A DNA stretch of 64,000 bases from Pseudomonas sp. B21-015 (GCF_024749285.1 NZ_CP087196.1:6510001-6574000); one strand, 5' to 3'; shown: positions 28,299 through 40,087, numbered from the stretch's first letter. The notes: generated from the letters alone by a model not told the origin. Translations and numbers: made by a program.

Positions 28299-29857
28299 GA
28301 GGCGTTATCCGTCACGGCCGTTGCCGGCAGCACGTGCGGCGCCAGCTCGAAAAAGTCCGCCAGGCGCTGTTGCACCGGGGCGAAGGCGCAGTAATCGTGC
28401 ATGCGCCCGACCGCGGCGTGAGACATGCGCTGGTACTCCAGCGGCTGTTCCCTGGCGATCCGGTAGCTGTTTTCGTAGGCCGTTTTCAACGACCCCCAGT
28501 CCGGTCGATAACGCAGGGTACGGTAGATGATGCGGGTGTCCTGGGGCCAGACGGTCAGCTCTTCGCTGGACTTGACCACAAACGCCACGCGCTCATCGAT
28601 GTAATCCTCCATGGCCGTGTGGTCCGGGGCGATCACCGGTTTGCCGCTGGCCATGAACTCCATCAGCGGCAGGCACAGGCCCTCGCAGCGCGAGGCGTTG
28701 ACGTAATAACTCGCCGCCTCATAGAGCCGGGCATATTGCGGATCGTCCAGGTAACCGTGCATCACCACCACCCGACAGGCGAACGGCGACAGCTGCGCCA
28801 GCAAGGTCATCAGCTCGGCGTAGTAGGACGACAGATCGCTCTGGGTAATCTTCAGCACCAGCGTGGCGTCCTCGGTTTCCCGGAATGCCCAGCAAAATGC
28901 GCTGATCAGTTGATGCCAGTTCTTGCGCCCGTCCTTGGGGTTGAACACGGTGACGTAGACCACGCCATCGACCTGTGTTTGAACCTGTTCCGTCGTGTCC
29001 GGCAGGTCCACCGGTGCCGGTACATGGACCGGCACCGACTGCGGACCGGCAATGGCCGGGAGGTATTTTGCGAGCCTGGAGTGAGCCGGAGCGGACAGCA
29101 GATCGCGAATCCCTTCCCAGTACCACTGGCTCAGAAAATGTGTGCGATGGACCGGTACCTGTTGCGCCTTGCCCAGGTCCAGCACCCACAGGCGCAGGTA
29201 GTGCCTGGCGATGACGAAGCGACGTCTCAGGGTCAGCGGCGGCGGCCGCAAGGCATCGAGTTCGGCCTGCTGCTCCGGGGTCAACGGCGGTGGAATCAGC
29301 GAGTCGGCGGACAGTTCGAGCGTGCGGGTATCGAAGATGCAGCCCTTGATGTCGAGGGTCGAACCGGCATTGACCGGTACACTGGTATGTCGGCTACGGA
29401 TGGCCGCGAAGTTTTCCCACAACGGAGTCGGCAAGACCAACACCGGAAAGTCTTCGCCCATGGCCCGACGGATCGCCCGGGCGGTATGACTGGAGAGCGT
29501 GATCACCCGGCCCTGGCGCGCCAGCATGTGGGTCCAGTCCTGCCGTGGATCGTTGTCCCACTGCTCATCGGGAATCGAATCGAACTCCCAGGCCACCACG
29601 CAGATCGTCGGGCATTCAAGGTCGTTCGGGGTTTTCTGCGGCGGGGTGAAGGACAGGAACAGGCTGTCTTCGCCGGCGGCAAGCAGTTGCCTGTAGAGGG
29701 GGTCGACCTCGGCGGTGGAGGACACCACATGCACCCGCCCCAGGCTTTCGAGCACCGGGCGATAAGCCTTGAGCACGAAGTAATAACTGTATTCGGGACG
29801 ACCGAGGCTCTGGCTGATGGAGCTGTCGTTGACGTCCGAGTAAAGAATGAAATTCAT
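28292..29857 (-). CDS. glycosyltransferase, tandem paralogue with a central insert
   Basis: A 521-residue glycosyltransferase aligned end to end with its neighbour (LGRPEYSYYFVLKAYRPVLE; VFNPKDGRKNW; EGLCLPLMEFMASGKP). It carries about 90 extra residues in the middle (about 190-290), absent from the paralogue. The start at 29857 is chosen by alignment with the paralogue's start. It is the first gene of the leftward five-gene modification operon, divergent from rmd. Confidence 0.85.
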   Translation of the reverse strand: MNFILYSDVNDSSISQSLGRPEYSYYFVLKAYRPVLESLGRVHVVSSTAEVDPLYRQLLAAGEDSLFLSFTPPQKTPNDLECPTICVVAWEFDSIPDEQWDNDPRQDWTHMLARQGRVITLSSHTARAIRRAMGEDFPVLVLPTPLWENFAAIRSRHTSVPVNAGSTLDIKGCIFDTRTLELSADSLIPPPLTPEQQAELDALRPPPLTLRRRFVIARHYLRLWVLDLGKAQQVPVHRTHFLSQWYWEGIRDLLSAPAHSRLAKYLPAIAGPQSVPVHVPAPVDLPDTTEQVQTQVDGVVYVTVFNPKDGRKNWHQLISAFCWAFRETEDATLVLKITQSDLSSYYAELMTLLAQLSPFACRVVVMHGYLDDPQYARLYEAASYYVNASRCEGLCLPLMEFMASGKPVIAPDHTAMEDYIDERVAFVVKSSEELTVWPQDTRIIYRTLRYRPDWGSLKTAYENSYRIAREQPLEYQRMSHAAVGRMHDYCAFAPVQQRLADFFELAPHVLPATAVTDNASC

Positions 29858-30267
29858 GGCATTCCACGATGAGGCCGCCATCCCGGCAGCCTCACTCTAT
29901 GACGGCGAAACCACGGATCGAGTCGGCGTTTGCCCGCCCTCGTCCATCGTCTTCGTGCCCGTCTACGTTCTTGTTTTAGTGGTCAGGTTTCGCGGAGTTT
30001 CAGACAACCCTGCCGAACCCCGGGCGATCGTGACGAGGGGCATTCTAAACACATCCATTAAGGGTTCGTGAACCGTCCGGCGAGAATAAATAGGACGGCA
30101 AAAACGAGAACTGACCAGTCACGCTGAGAGCTGTTGAAATTGCTGCACAATTGGCACAGATTGGCGACCAAACAACCACAACAACGAACTTCGCCTGTCT
30201 TTCGACCCAGTAATCCACCCGGTCTGTCAGGCATTTCCGTCAAGCTTGTAGGGAATGGCGAAGTTTT
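29858..30267. other. intergenic region between divergent O-antigen operons
   Basis: About 410 bases separate the leftward glycosyltransferase operon from rmd. The part near 30040-30200 is richer in A and T than its surroundings and probably holds promoters for both directions. I see no gene, no clear JUMPstart element and no palindromic operator that I would defend. Confidence 0.5.
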
Positions 30268-32171
<1,904 letters not shown>

Positions 32172-32174
32172 GTC

Positions 32175-33617
32175 ATGCTGATCCCCGTGATTCTTTCCGG
32201 TGGTGCCGGGACCCGTTTGTGGCCGGTGTCTCGTGAAGGCCATCCCAAGCCGTTCATGGTTCTGCCCGATGGTCAGTCGCTGCTGGGCAAAACCTATCGA
32301 CGTGCGGCCGGTTTGCTCGATGGCTGGGGCGATATCGTCACGGTGACCAACCGCGACTACTACTTCCAGAGCAAGGATCACTATCAGGACGCACGCCTGG
32401 AGCGCCATCGCGGGCATTTTCTGCTCGAACCGACGGGTCGCAATACGGCCCCGGCCATCGCGGCGGCGGCCCTTTCGCTACAAGCCCTGCACGGCGACGA
32501 AGCGATCATGGTGGTGATGCCTGCCGACCATCTGATCCTCAACGAAGACGCGTTGAAGAGCGCGGTCGAGCACGCCGTGACGCTGGCCAAGGCCGGTCAT
32601 CTGGTGACGTTCGGCGTCGTGCCGACAGCCCCGGAAACCGGCTTCGGCTACATCGAAACCGGTGTCCCGCTGGACGACAAAGGCGCCGCCAAGGTGCAGC
32701 GCTTCGTCGAAAAACCCGACCTGCAAACCGCCACGCATTATCTGGAAAGCGGCAATTTCCTGTGGAATTCGGGGATGTTCTGTTTCTCGATCGCCACGCT
32801 GCTGGCCGAGTTGCACCTTCATGCGCCCGAGCTGCTTGAACAGGCTCGGGCCTGCATGGCGGCCAGCGCGCCGCTGGAAACCGGTGGTTGCCTGCAACAG
32901 GAGCTTTCGCCGACCCATTTCGCCAGGATCACCGACATCTCCATCGACTACGCCCTGATGGAACGCTCCGACAAAGTGGTGGTGGTGCCGGCCGGCTTCG
33001 ACTGGAGCGACATCGGATCCTGGGGCGCGGTGGCGGCATTGGTGCCGGCCGATACACAGAACAATCGCGCCAGCGGCGATGCGATCTTCATCGACAGCCG
33101 TGACAACTTCGTCCAGAGCGAAGACCGGTTGGTAGCCGCAGTGGGTGTGGATAACCTGATCATCATCGACACCGCCGACGCGGTGCTGGTGGCCCACGCC
33201 GGCCGCGCCCAGGACGTGCGCCGGGTAGCCCGGCAACTCAAGGACAAAAAGCACGAAGCCTATCGCCTGCATCGCACGGTCAGCCGCCCCTGGGGCACCT
33301 ACACCGTGCTCGAGGAAGGCCCGCGCTTCAAGATCAAACGTATCGTGGTCAAACCCGGCGCCAAGTTGTCGCTGCAAATGCATCATCACCGCAACGAACA
33401 CTGGGTGGTGGTCGAAGGAATGGCCAAGGTCACCAACAACGGCGCCGGTTCGCACCTGGTGGCCAAGAACGAGTCGACGTTCATTGCCGCCGGGCACAGG
33501 CACCGCCTGGAAAACCCCGGGGTGATCGACCTGGTGATCATTGAAGTGCAAAGCGGCGAATACCTGGGGGAGGACGATATCGTTCGCTTCGAAGACCAAT
33601 ACGGCAGGACGGTTTGA
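32175..33617 (+). CDS. wbpW: mannose-1-phosphate guanylyltransferase / mannose-6-phosphate isomerase
   Basis: A 480-residue bifunctional type II enzyme. The N-terminal nucleotidyltransferase has the GGAGTRLWPVSR signature and the FVEKPD motif. The C-terminal cupin holds the isomerase active site (KPGAKLSLQMHHHRNEHWVV, about residues 395-414). It provides GDP-mannose for the rhamnan pathway. AAGGAG precedes the ATG. Confidence 0.94.
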   Translation: MLIPVILSGGAGTRLWPVSREGHPKPFMVLPDGQSLLGKTYRRAAGLLDGWGDIVTVTNRDYYFQSKDHYQDARLERHRGHFLLEPTGRNTAPAIAAAALSLQALHGDEAIMVVMPADHLILNEDALKSAVEHAVTLAKAGHLVTFGVVPTAPETGFGYIETGVPLDDKGAAKVQRFVEKPDLQTATHYLESGNFLWNSGMFCFSIATLLAELHLHAPELLEQARACMAASAPLETGGCLQQELSPTHFARITDISIDYALMERSDKVVVVPAGFDWSDIGSWGAVAALVPADTQNNRASGDAIFIDSRDNFVQSEDRLVAAVGVDNLIIIDTADAVLVAHAGRAQDVRRVARQLKDKKHEAYRLHRTVSRPWGTYTVLEEGPRFKIKRIVVKPGAKLSLQMHHHRNEHWVVVEGMAKVTNNGAGSHLVAKNESTFIAAGHRHRLENPGVIDLVIIEVQSGEYLGEDDIVRFEDQYGRTV

Positions 33618-34415
33618 ATGCTGCTGTCCCTGTATCGCTCACTGTGGAGCTACCGGGGTTTCATCCTCGGTAGCGTCAAGCGAGAGTTTCAAGCGCGTTA
33701 TCGCAATTCGCTGTTCGGTGCCCTGTGGACCGTGCTCAACCCGCTGTCGATGATCGTCGTCTATACCGTGATTTTTTCCCACATCATGCGCGCCCGCTTG
33801 CCGGGGGTGGATGACGGCATGGCCTACAGCGTCTACCTCTGCGCCGGTCTGCTGACCTGGGGCCTGTTCTCGGAAATCACCCTGCGCAGCCAGAACATGT
33901 TTCTGGACAACGCCAACCTGCTGAAGAAAATCAGCTTCCCGAGAATCTGCCTGCCGGTGATCGTGCTGTTCAACGCCGGCATCAACTTCGCGATCATCAT
34001 CGGACTGTTCCTGGGCTTTCTGCTGATCAGCGGCCGCCTGCCGGGCATGGCCCTGCTGGCGTTGCTGCCGCTGATGGCGTTGCAAGTCATCTTCTGCGCC
34101 GGGCTGGGGATGATCCTCGGCGTGCTGAACGTGTTCTTTCGTGATGTCGGGCAATTCTTCGGCATCTGTCTGCAATTCTGGTTCTGGCTGACACCGATCG
34201 TGTACCCGCTGAACATCCTGCCCGAATGGGTGCAGCGGTTGTTGCAACTCAACCCGATGACCAACCTGATTGGCAGCTACCAAAACCTGTTCCTCTACGG
34301 CCAATGGCCGGCCTGGAGTTCGCTGCTGCCGATCTTCGTGACGGGTGTGTTGTTCTGCGTGATCGGGCTGCGGCTGTTTCGTCAGCGGGTCGGCGAAATG
34401 GTGGATGAACTCTAA
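33618..34415 (+). CDS. wzm: O-antigen ABC transporter permease
   Basis: A 265-residue ABC-2 permease with six transmembrane segments and the family pattern FQARYRNSLFGALWTVLNPL near the N-terminus. With Wzt it exports the completed, lipid-linked polysaccharide to the periplasm for ligation to lipid A-core. The start follows the wbpW stop directly, and the stop overlaps the wzt ATG. Confidence 0.93.
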   Translation: MLLSLYRSLWSYRGFILGSVKREFQARYRNSLFGALWTVLNPLSMIVVYTVIFSHIMRARLPGVDDGMAYSVYLCAGLLTWGLFSEITLRSQNMFLDNANLLKKISFPRICLPVIVLFNAGINFAIIIGLFLGFLLISGRLPGMALLALLPLMALQVIFCAGLGMILGVLNVFFRDVGQFFGICLQFWFWLTPIVYPLNILPEWVQRLLQLNPMTNLIGSYQNLFLYGQWPAWSSLLPIFVTGVLFCVIGLRLFRQRVGEMVDEL

Positions 34416-35668
34416 TGGGGCACATACGCGTGACCGGCCTGGGCAAGGCCTACAAGCAATACCCCACGCGCTGGAGCCGACTGGCCGAGTGGCTGATCCC
34501 GTTTTCGCCCATCCGTCATCGCCAGCACTGGGTGTTGCAAGACGTGGCGTTCGAGATCGCTCCCGGTGAAGCGGTGGGCATCGTCGGGGTCAACGGCGCC
34601 GGCAAAAGTACCTTGCTGAAGATGATCACCGGCACCACCCAACCCACCTGTGGGCAGATCCAGCTCGAAGGCCGCGTCGCCGCCCTGCTGGAACTGGGCA
34701 TGGGCTTTCATCCGGATTTTACCGGCCGACAGAACGCGGTCATGGCCGGGCAACTACTCGGTATGCAGGTTGAAGAAATCGAAACCCTGATGCCGCAAAT
34801 CGAACACTTCGCGGAAATCGGCGAAGCCATCGATCATCCGGTACGTACCTACTCCAGTGGCATGCAGATGCGCCTGGCGTTCAGCGTGGCCACCGCCCGG
34901 CGCCCGGACATCCTGATCGTCGACGAAGCGCTGTCGGTGGGTGACGCCTACTTCCAGCACAAGAGCTTCGACCGCATCCGCAGCTTCCGCAAGGCCGGCA
35001 CCACGTTACTGATCGTGTCCCACGACCGCTCGGCGATCCAGTCGATCTGCGACTCGGCGATCCTCCTGGAAAACGGCCGCATGGCCATGCACGGCAAGCC
35101 CGAAGCCGTCATGGATTACTACAATGCCCTGCTCGCCGAGCGCGAGGGCCAGACGGTGCGCCAGGAAATGCTCGCGGGCGGCCAGGTGCAAACCGTTTCC
35201 GGCACGGGTGAAGCCGCAATCCTCAGCGTGCGTCTGCTGGATGAGCGCGAGCGCGCCATCGACGCTGCCGAAGTCGGCCAATCGGTAGTCCTTGAGGTAC
35301 AGGTCGAAATCCGCCAGGGCATCGAACGACTGGTGCTGGGTTTCATGATCAAGGATCGCCTGGGCCAGGCCATGTACGGCATCAACACCCATCGTCAGGA
35401 CCTCGCCCTCACTGACCTGCAGGCCGGCGAGCAGGTGACCTACCGCTTTGCTTTCGTCATGGGCCTGGGCAAAGGCAACTATTCCGTGGCCCTGAGCCTG
35501 TCGCGGCTGGACTCGCACCTGGACCGCAATTTCGAGTGGCGTGACTATGGTCTGGTGTTCCACGTGATCAACAACCGACACGAAGACTTCATCGGCTGCT
35601 CGTGGCTGGGGGCGAAAACCAGCATCACTCGCACAGCCGAATCGATTGTCTCGGAAAACACCCCATGA
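34415..35668 (+). CDS. wzt: O-antigen ABC transporter ATP-binding protein with carbohydrate-binding domain
   Basis: A 417-residue ATPase. Walker A is [11 protein letters not shown] (about 62-72); the signature segment YSSGMQMRLAFSVATA and Walker B ILIVDEAL follow. A C-terminal beta-sandwich (about 265-405) is present, as in Wzt proteins that recognise the finished, modified end of the glycan before export. This fits the nearby methyltransferases, which could make such an end mark. Confidence 0.93.
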   Translation: MGHIRVTGLGKAYKQYPTRWSRLAEWLIPFSPIRHRQHWVLQDVAFEIAPGEAVGIVGVNGAGKSTLLKMITGTTQPTCGQIQLEGRVAALLELGMGFHPDFTGRQNAVMAGQLLGMQVEEIETLMPQIEHFAEIGEAIDHPVRTYSSGMQMRLAFSVATARRPDILIVDEALSVGDAYFQHKSFDRIRSFRKAGTTLLIVSHDRSAIQSICDSAILLENGRMAMHGKPEAVMDYYNALLAEREGQTVRQEMLAGGQVQTVSGTGEAAILSVRLLDERERAIDAAEVGQSVVLEVQVEIRQGIERLVLGFMIKDRLGQAMYGINTHRQDLALTDLQAGEQVTYRFAFVMGLGKGNYSVALSLSRLDSHLDRNFEWRDYGLVFHVINNRHEDFIGCSWLGAKTSITRTAESIVSENTP

Positions 35669-37032
35669 CGCGTCTTCTGGTGGAATGCACCCACGTGTTC
35701 CTGCACCCCAAGGTCAATTCGGGCATTCAGCGGGTGGTGCGTAACGTCGTCAATCAGTTGCCTGAAAGCGTCGAGGGCGTTGAGTGCATCCCGGTGGTGA
35801 TGCTCAAGGGCAAGCTCTACCGGGTATTGAGCCTGGCCCCTTTGGACACACCGCTTTTCAATGGGCTGATGGAATTCGGTGGGCGTCTGGAACGTTTGGC
35901 CCATCGTTTCTGGCAACTGCACCAGCGCCTCGACAAGCGCTGCACATCGCGATGGACCCGACGAGCGCTGTACGCGGCCTACTGCCTCACAACGCTGGCG
36001 GGCTTCAGCGTGCCGCTGCGCCTGATCGATTGGATCAACCAATATCAGCTGCCCAACCGTTGCTCGCCGTTGCAGCATCAACCGGGCGATCAGTTAGTGC
36101 TGCTGGATTCGTCTTGGCACGCCGACTCCTTCCCATTGATTGAACAACTCAAACGCGAAGGTGTAGGCATTGTCTCGGTGATCTACGACCTGATTCCCCT
36201 GACCCACCCGCAGTTCTACGACACGCGACTGGTGCAGATTTTCAACGAATGGTTCGACTGGATCACCCAAACCGCCGACGGCTACGTGGCGATTTCCGCC
36301 ACCGTACGCGATCAGGTGCGCGAGGAATTGCGTCGTCGAATCGGTCCTGCCAAAGCCGATACAGTGTGGTTCGACTACTTCCACCTGGGCTCTGAGCTGG
36401 ACCTGCACGAAGAAGCTGCCGCCGTCGAAGCACGCCTGACACGGCTGTTCGATACCCCGGAACCGGTGTTCCTGATGGTCAGCACCATCGAGCCGCGCAA
36501 AAACCATGACTACTTGCTGGACGCCTTCGAACTCGCCTGGGCCGCGGGCTCCACCGCCCGTCTGTGCATCGCCGGGCGCATTGGCTGGAAGTGCGATGCC
36601 CTGCTCACCCGGGTGCGCAGTCACCCGCAGCTGAACACCCGACTGTTCATGTTTAACGACCTGAGCGACACCAGCCTCGAACATGCCTACTCCCACGCCA
36701 GTGCGCTGGTGTTTCCGTCCTACGTCGAAGGCTTCGGCCTGCCTCTGGTGGAAGCCATGCAACGCGGCTTGCCGGCCATGGGCAGCGACATTCCAGTCTT
36801 CCGCGAAATAGGCGGCGAGTTCATGGCGTACTTTGATCTGGCCGAGCCACAAAGCCTGGCCGATCTCGTCACTCGATTCGAGAGCAGCAGTCAATTCCCG
36901 GCAGCCCGCAACGTGACGGACTGGCACTGGATCGGCTGGCGTGAAGCGAGTGCGCAAATGGCCGAACGAACCCTGCGCAACCTTGTGCAAACACCTGTGG
37001 TGCAAGAGAGGCAACATGCGAATTGCCCTTAA
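35665..37032 (+). CDS. wbpX: glycosyltransferase WbpX-like (rhamnan synthesis)
   Basis: A 455-residue GT4-type glycosyltransferase. A phosphate-binding loop is seen in VSTIEPRKNHDYLLDAF, and the ExxxxxxxE motif in FPSYVEGFGLPLVEAMQRG (about 350-370). An unusually long N-terminal region includes a basic segment (about 75-115). The start at 35665 overlaps the wzt stop; a longer reading is unlikely. Its position after wzt matches wbpX in P. aeruginosa, which extends the D-rhamnose chain. Confidence 0.85.
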   Translation: MTRLLVECTHVFLHPKVNSGIQRVVRNVVNQLPESVEGVECIPVVMLKGKLYRVLSLAPLDTPLFNGLMEFGGRLERLAHRFWQLHQRLDKRCTSRWTRRALYAAYCLTTLAGFSVPLRLIDWINQYQLPNRCSPLQHQPGDQLVLLDSSWHADSFPLIEQLKREGVGIVSVIYDLIPLTHPQFYDTRLVQIFNEWFDWITQTADGYVAISATVRDQVREELRRRIGPAKADTVWFDYFHLGSELDLHEEAAAVEARLTRLFDTPEPVFLMVSTIEPRKNHDYLLDAFELAWAAGSTARLCIAGRIGWKCDALLTRVRSHPQLNTRLFMFNDLSDTSLEHAYSHASALVFPSYVEGFGLPLVEAMQRGLPAMGSDIPVFREIGGEFMAYFDLAEPQSLADLVTRFESSSQFPAARNVTDWHWIGWREASAQMAERTLRNLVQTPVVQERQHANCP

Positions 37033-38146
37033 CGCCCGAATCCTCCAGGCCCCGCGTACCGGCATCGGCCATTACGTTGCCGAATTGGTGAGCGCCCTGG
37101 CCAGCGAGCCGGATGTCGAGTTGTCGCTGTTCCATGGCTGGGGCTGGAGTTCTTCACTACCTGATGCGGCCATGCCGGGTTACTCAAGACTGACGCCGTT
37201 GCTACGGCAGATACCCGGTGCGTATCAGGCGCGACGCTGGCTGGCGCAGAAACGTTTCGATCAAGGCTGTTCCCGGGCAATCGACCTTTATCACGAACCC
37301 AGCCTGTGGCCGCTGTCGTTCGACGGCCCGACAGTCATCACCCTGCATGACCTGACGCACCTGCACTATCCCGAGACGCAACCACCGGCACGCCTGCGAG
37401 AAATCGAGCGGCGACTGGCCGATGGCGTGCAACAGGCGCGGCTGATTCTCACCGACTCGCAGTACATCGCCGACGAAGCCCAGGCCTGTTTCGCCCTGCC
37501 GGCCGAGCGTTTTGTGGTCGCACCGCTGGGCGTGGCGACACGTTTCCACCCGCGCGAACCCGAGGCCATCGACGCCGTGCTCAAGGCCCATGGGGTCGAG
37601 GCGCGGGAATACTTCCTCTGCGTCGGTACCCTGGAACCACGCAAGAACCTCACGCTGGCCCTGCGCGCCCATGCCCAACTACCGGAAGCGTTGCGTCAGC
37701 ACTTTCCGCTGCTGATCGTCGGCATGGCTGGCTGGCAGCGCGAGCAATTCAGCGATGAGCTGCACCAGGCATTGGCCAGCGGTCACGTGTGCTTGCTCGG
37801 TTATCTGCCCGACGAGCAGGTTGCACAGCTGTTGGCCGGCGCACGGGCGCTGATTTTTCCGTCGCTCTACGAAGGCTTCGGCCTACCCGTGTTGGAGGCC
37901 ATGGCCAGCGGCACGCCGGTGATCCTGACCCGACGCTCGGCCATGCCCGAGGTCGCAGGCAACGCGGGTAACTACATTGAACCTGACGATCCAGACGGCT
38001 TGCGTGATGCCATGCACCGGCTGATCGACGATCACACACATTGGCAAACGTGCACGGACGCCGGGTTGCAGCAGGCAAGGCTTTTTTCCTGGGAACGTTG
38101 CGCGAAGGTCACCGCCCGCGCCTACCGCCAGGCTATGGGAGGTTGA
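37016..38146 (+). CDS. wbpY: glycosyltransferase WbpY-like (rhamnan synthesis)
   Basis: A 376-residue GT4 glycosyltransferase. RTGIGHYV near the N-terminus forms the acceptor-side loop, VGTLEPRKN the nucleotide-binding segment and FPSLYEGFGLPVLEAMASG the E-x7-E motif. The start at 37016 has AGAGAGG upstream and overlaps the wbpX end by 17 bases. Placement corresponds to wbpY, which transfers D-rhamnose in common antigen synthesis. Confidence 0.87.
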   Translation: MRIALNARILQAPRTGIGHYVAELVSALASEPDVELSLFHGWGWSSSLPDAAMPGYSRLTPLLRQIPGAYQARRWLAQKRFDQGCSRAIDLYHEPSLWPLSFDGPTVITLHDLTHLHYPETQPPARLREIERRLADGVQQARLILTDSQYIADEAQACFALPAERFVVAPLGVATRFHPREPEAIDAVLKAHGVEAREYFLCVGTLEPRKNLTLALRAHAQLPEALRQHFPLLIVGMAGWQREQFSDELHQALASGHVCLLGYLPDEQVAQLLAGARALIFPSLYEGFGLPVLEAMASGTPVILTRRSAMPEVAGNAGNYIEPDDPDGLRDAMHRLIDDHTHWQTCTDAGLQQARLFSWERCAKVTARAYRQAMGG

Positions 38147-39277
38147 ATGCGAGTGCTTCATTTCTTCAAGACGTACCTGCCTGACTCGGTCGGCGGGATC
38201 GAACAAGTGATCTTCCAGTTGTGCGAAAGCGGCGCCCAGCATGGCATTGAAGGTCAGGTGCTGACCCTCAGTGCCGATCCAACACCGCCCGTGGTGCAGC
38301 TTGGGCAACACGAAGTCCATCGGGCCAAACTCGACATTCAGTTCGCCTCCACGGGTTTTTCCTACAGTGTCTTCAAACAGTTTCGTGAAATGGCCGCCGA
38401 GGCGGACGTGGTCAATTACCACTTCCCCTGGCCGTTCATGGACCTGGTGCATTTCCTCAACGGCATGAACAAACCCAGCGTGGTGACCTACCACTCGGAC
38501 ATCATTCGCCAGAAACACTTGCTCAAACTTTACCGGCCCCTGATGAACCGCTTTCTCGCCAGCGCCGACCGGATCGTCGCCGCGTCCCCCAACTACCTGC
38601 ACACCAGTGATGTGTTGCAGCAGTTTCAGGACAAGACCCGGGTCATCCCCTATGGCCTGAACAAGGCCGGTTATCCACAGGCCGACAACGAACGCATGGC
38701 CCATTGGCGGCAAACGCTTGGGGATAAGTTTTTCCTGTTTGTGGGCGTGATGCGTTATTACAAAGGCCTGCACATCCTGCTCGATGCCTTGAAAGGCGTG
38801 GATTACCCGGTAGTGATCCTCGGCGCCGGGCCGCTGGAAGCCGAACTGCACGCCCAGGCGGCGGCATTGGGTTTGTGCAATATCCACTTCCTCGGGCGTC
38901 TGGGGGACGAAGACAAAGTCGCGCTGCTGCAACTGAGTTACGCCATCGTGTTTCCATCGCACCTGCGCTCCGAGGCGTTCGGCATCTCGTTGCTCGAAGG
39001 CGCGATGTACGGCAAACCGATGATCTCCAGCGAAATCGGCACCGGCACCAGCTTCATCAACATTCACAACGAAACCGGGCTGGTGGTGCCGCCAAGTCAT
39101 CCACAAGCATTCCGTGAAGCCATGCGCACCCTGTGGGACAACCCGACGCTTGCGGCGCAAATGGGCGTGAAGGCTGAAGCCCGTTATCGGCAATTGTTCA
39201 CCGCCGACGAAATGGGCCGCAAATGGACGGAGTTGTATCAGGGCCTACTGGAAGAGAAATCCCTGTCCTACGCATAA
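38147..39277 (+). CDS. wbpZ: glycosyltransferase WbpZ-like (rhamnan synthesis)
   Basis: A 376-residue GT4 glycosyltransferase with the N-terminal VGGIEQVIFQL loop, FVGVMRYYKGLHILLDAL for nucleotide binding and HLRSEAFGISLLEGAMYG as the C-terminal E-x7-E motif. It follows wbpY without a gap. In P. aeruginosa WbpZ adds the first rhamnose to the GlcNAc-lipid primer. It is the last gene of the operon, ending before a REP hairpin. Confidence 0.88.
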   Translation: MRVLHFFKTYLPDSVGGIEQVIFQLCESGAQHGIEGQVLTLSADPTPPVVQLGQHEVHRAKLDIQFASTGFSYSVFKQFREMAAEADVVNYHFPWPFMDLVHFLNGMNKPSVVTYHSDIIRQKHLLKLYRPLMNRFLASADRIVAASPNYLHTSDVLQQFQDKTRVIPYGLNKAGYPQADNERMAHWRQTLGDKFFLFVGVMRYYKGLHILLDALKGVDYPVVILGAGPLEAELHAQAAALGLCNIHFLGRLGDEDKVALLQLSYAIVFPSHLRSEAFGISLLEGAMYGKPMISSEIGTGTSFINIHNETGLVVPPSHPQAFREAMRTLWDNPTLAAQMGVKAEARYRQLFTADEMGRKWTELYQGLLEEKSLSYA

Positions 39278-39286
39278 CTGATTTTT

Positions 39287-39377
39287 TGTGGGAGCGGGCT
39301 TGCCCGCGATGGCTGAGTGTCAGCCAACATTAATGTTGAATGTTAATCCGCCATCGCGGGCAAGCCCGGCTCCCACA
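39287..39377. repeat. REP-type inverted repeat after the O-antigen operon
   Basis: TGTGGGAGCGGGCTTGCCCG at 39287 onward pairs with the inverted copy ending at 39377 (CGGGCAAGCCCGGCTCCCAC). The arms are about 27 bases with a spacer that contains a small AT-rich palindrome (CATTAATG). It lies between the convergent wbpZ and DUF6124 genes and could stop transcription in both directions. Confidence 0.85.
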
Positions 39378-39381
39378 GGGA

Positions 39382-39759
39382 TCAGCTGTGTGGGGCAGGT
39401 TTTGGTACGCCCACGTTATCCAGCATCCGATTCACCGCCAGTTCCGCCAGCATGACGATCTGTTGAATCGCCATCGCCGTATGCCGGTGCGGCCCTTCCA
39501 GATACCCCGCAAAATCACTCGCCATCACACTGGCCTGGGCCAACGACTCACAGGTGTGGGCCAGCAGGTCTTCGTCTTTGATATCCGGCGCAACCATAAA
39601 CATCGTGCTCGGCTTGCGGGCCACGGGGGATTTGAGGGCGGAGGGGTTGAGGTAGTGATCGAGCGCGCGTTCGGCGGCTTCGTTGAGTTTTTTTGAGTTG
39701 AGGGATTCGTAAGGGGAAGTGCTGTCCGCTTCGGGCGGATTTGGTGTCGGCTTGAACAT
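39382..39759 (-). CDS. DUF6124 family protein
   Basis: A 125-residue soluble protein of a family nearly confined to Pseudomonas, with the characteristic SKKLNEAAERALDHYL near residue 25 and a helical C-terminus (AIQQIVMLAELAVNRMLD). Function is unknown. An AAGGATC ribosome site precedes the ATG. Confidence 0.8.
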   Translation of the reverse strand: MFKPTPNPPEADSTSPYESLNSKKLNEAAERALDHYLNPSALKSPVARKPSTMFMVAPDIKDEDLLAHTCESLAQASVMASDFAGYLEGPHRHTAMAIQQIVMLAELAVNRMLDNVGVPKPAPHS

Positions 39760-40087
39760 GGCAAAGATCCTTAAAGAGATGGAGCTGCCATTTTTCGTTT
39801 TCCAGACGAAAGGGGTGGCAGCTGTACGCGGACTGGAAAAACCGGTAAAGGATCAAACCCGGCAGACCCGAAGGTCTCCCACGCACAGCCGCCATAACTG
39901 CAGAGCTGAAAAAGCGCCGCATTATGTCATCTGCTGTGATCCTATACTTCGGGTTTTCCAGGCCCGATCGCTGAATTGCCAGCGACCCCCAAAGCCTATC
40001 CACTCCACTTCCCACCCGACAACCGTCAAAACTTGTCGGAAACATCCCCCCAAAATCATCGTCTGTAGGACTGCCTGCGATCTTTTT
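39760..40087. other. intergenic region without a supported gene
   Basis: About 330 bases between the DUF6124 start and the stop of the next leftward gene. It should hold the DUF6124 promoter. Short reading frames here show no family likeness. A CTATACTT on the plus strand near 39950 resembles an RpoS -10 element but faces no gene in that direction. Confidence 0.5.

Noticed and set aside
29858..30267. JUMPstart element before rmd
   Set aside because: Only a short stretch (GAGAGCTGTTGAAAT) recalls it; the conserved core is not present.
32478..33599. Minus-strand open frame opposite wbpW
   Set aside because: Antisense shadow of the guanylyltransferase/isomerase; rich in His and Val by codon complement and without motifs.
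37883..39193. Long minus-strand open frame opposite wbpY/wbpZ
   Set aside because: Both glycosyltransferases are clear on the plus strand with overlapping operon structure; the reverse frame shows no domain.
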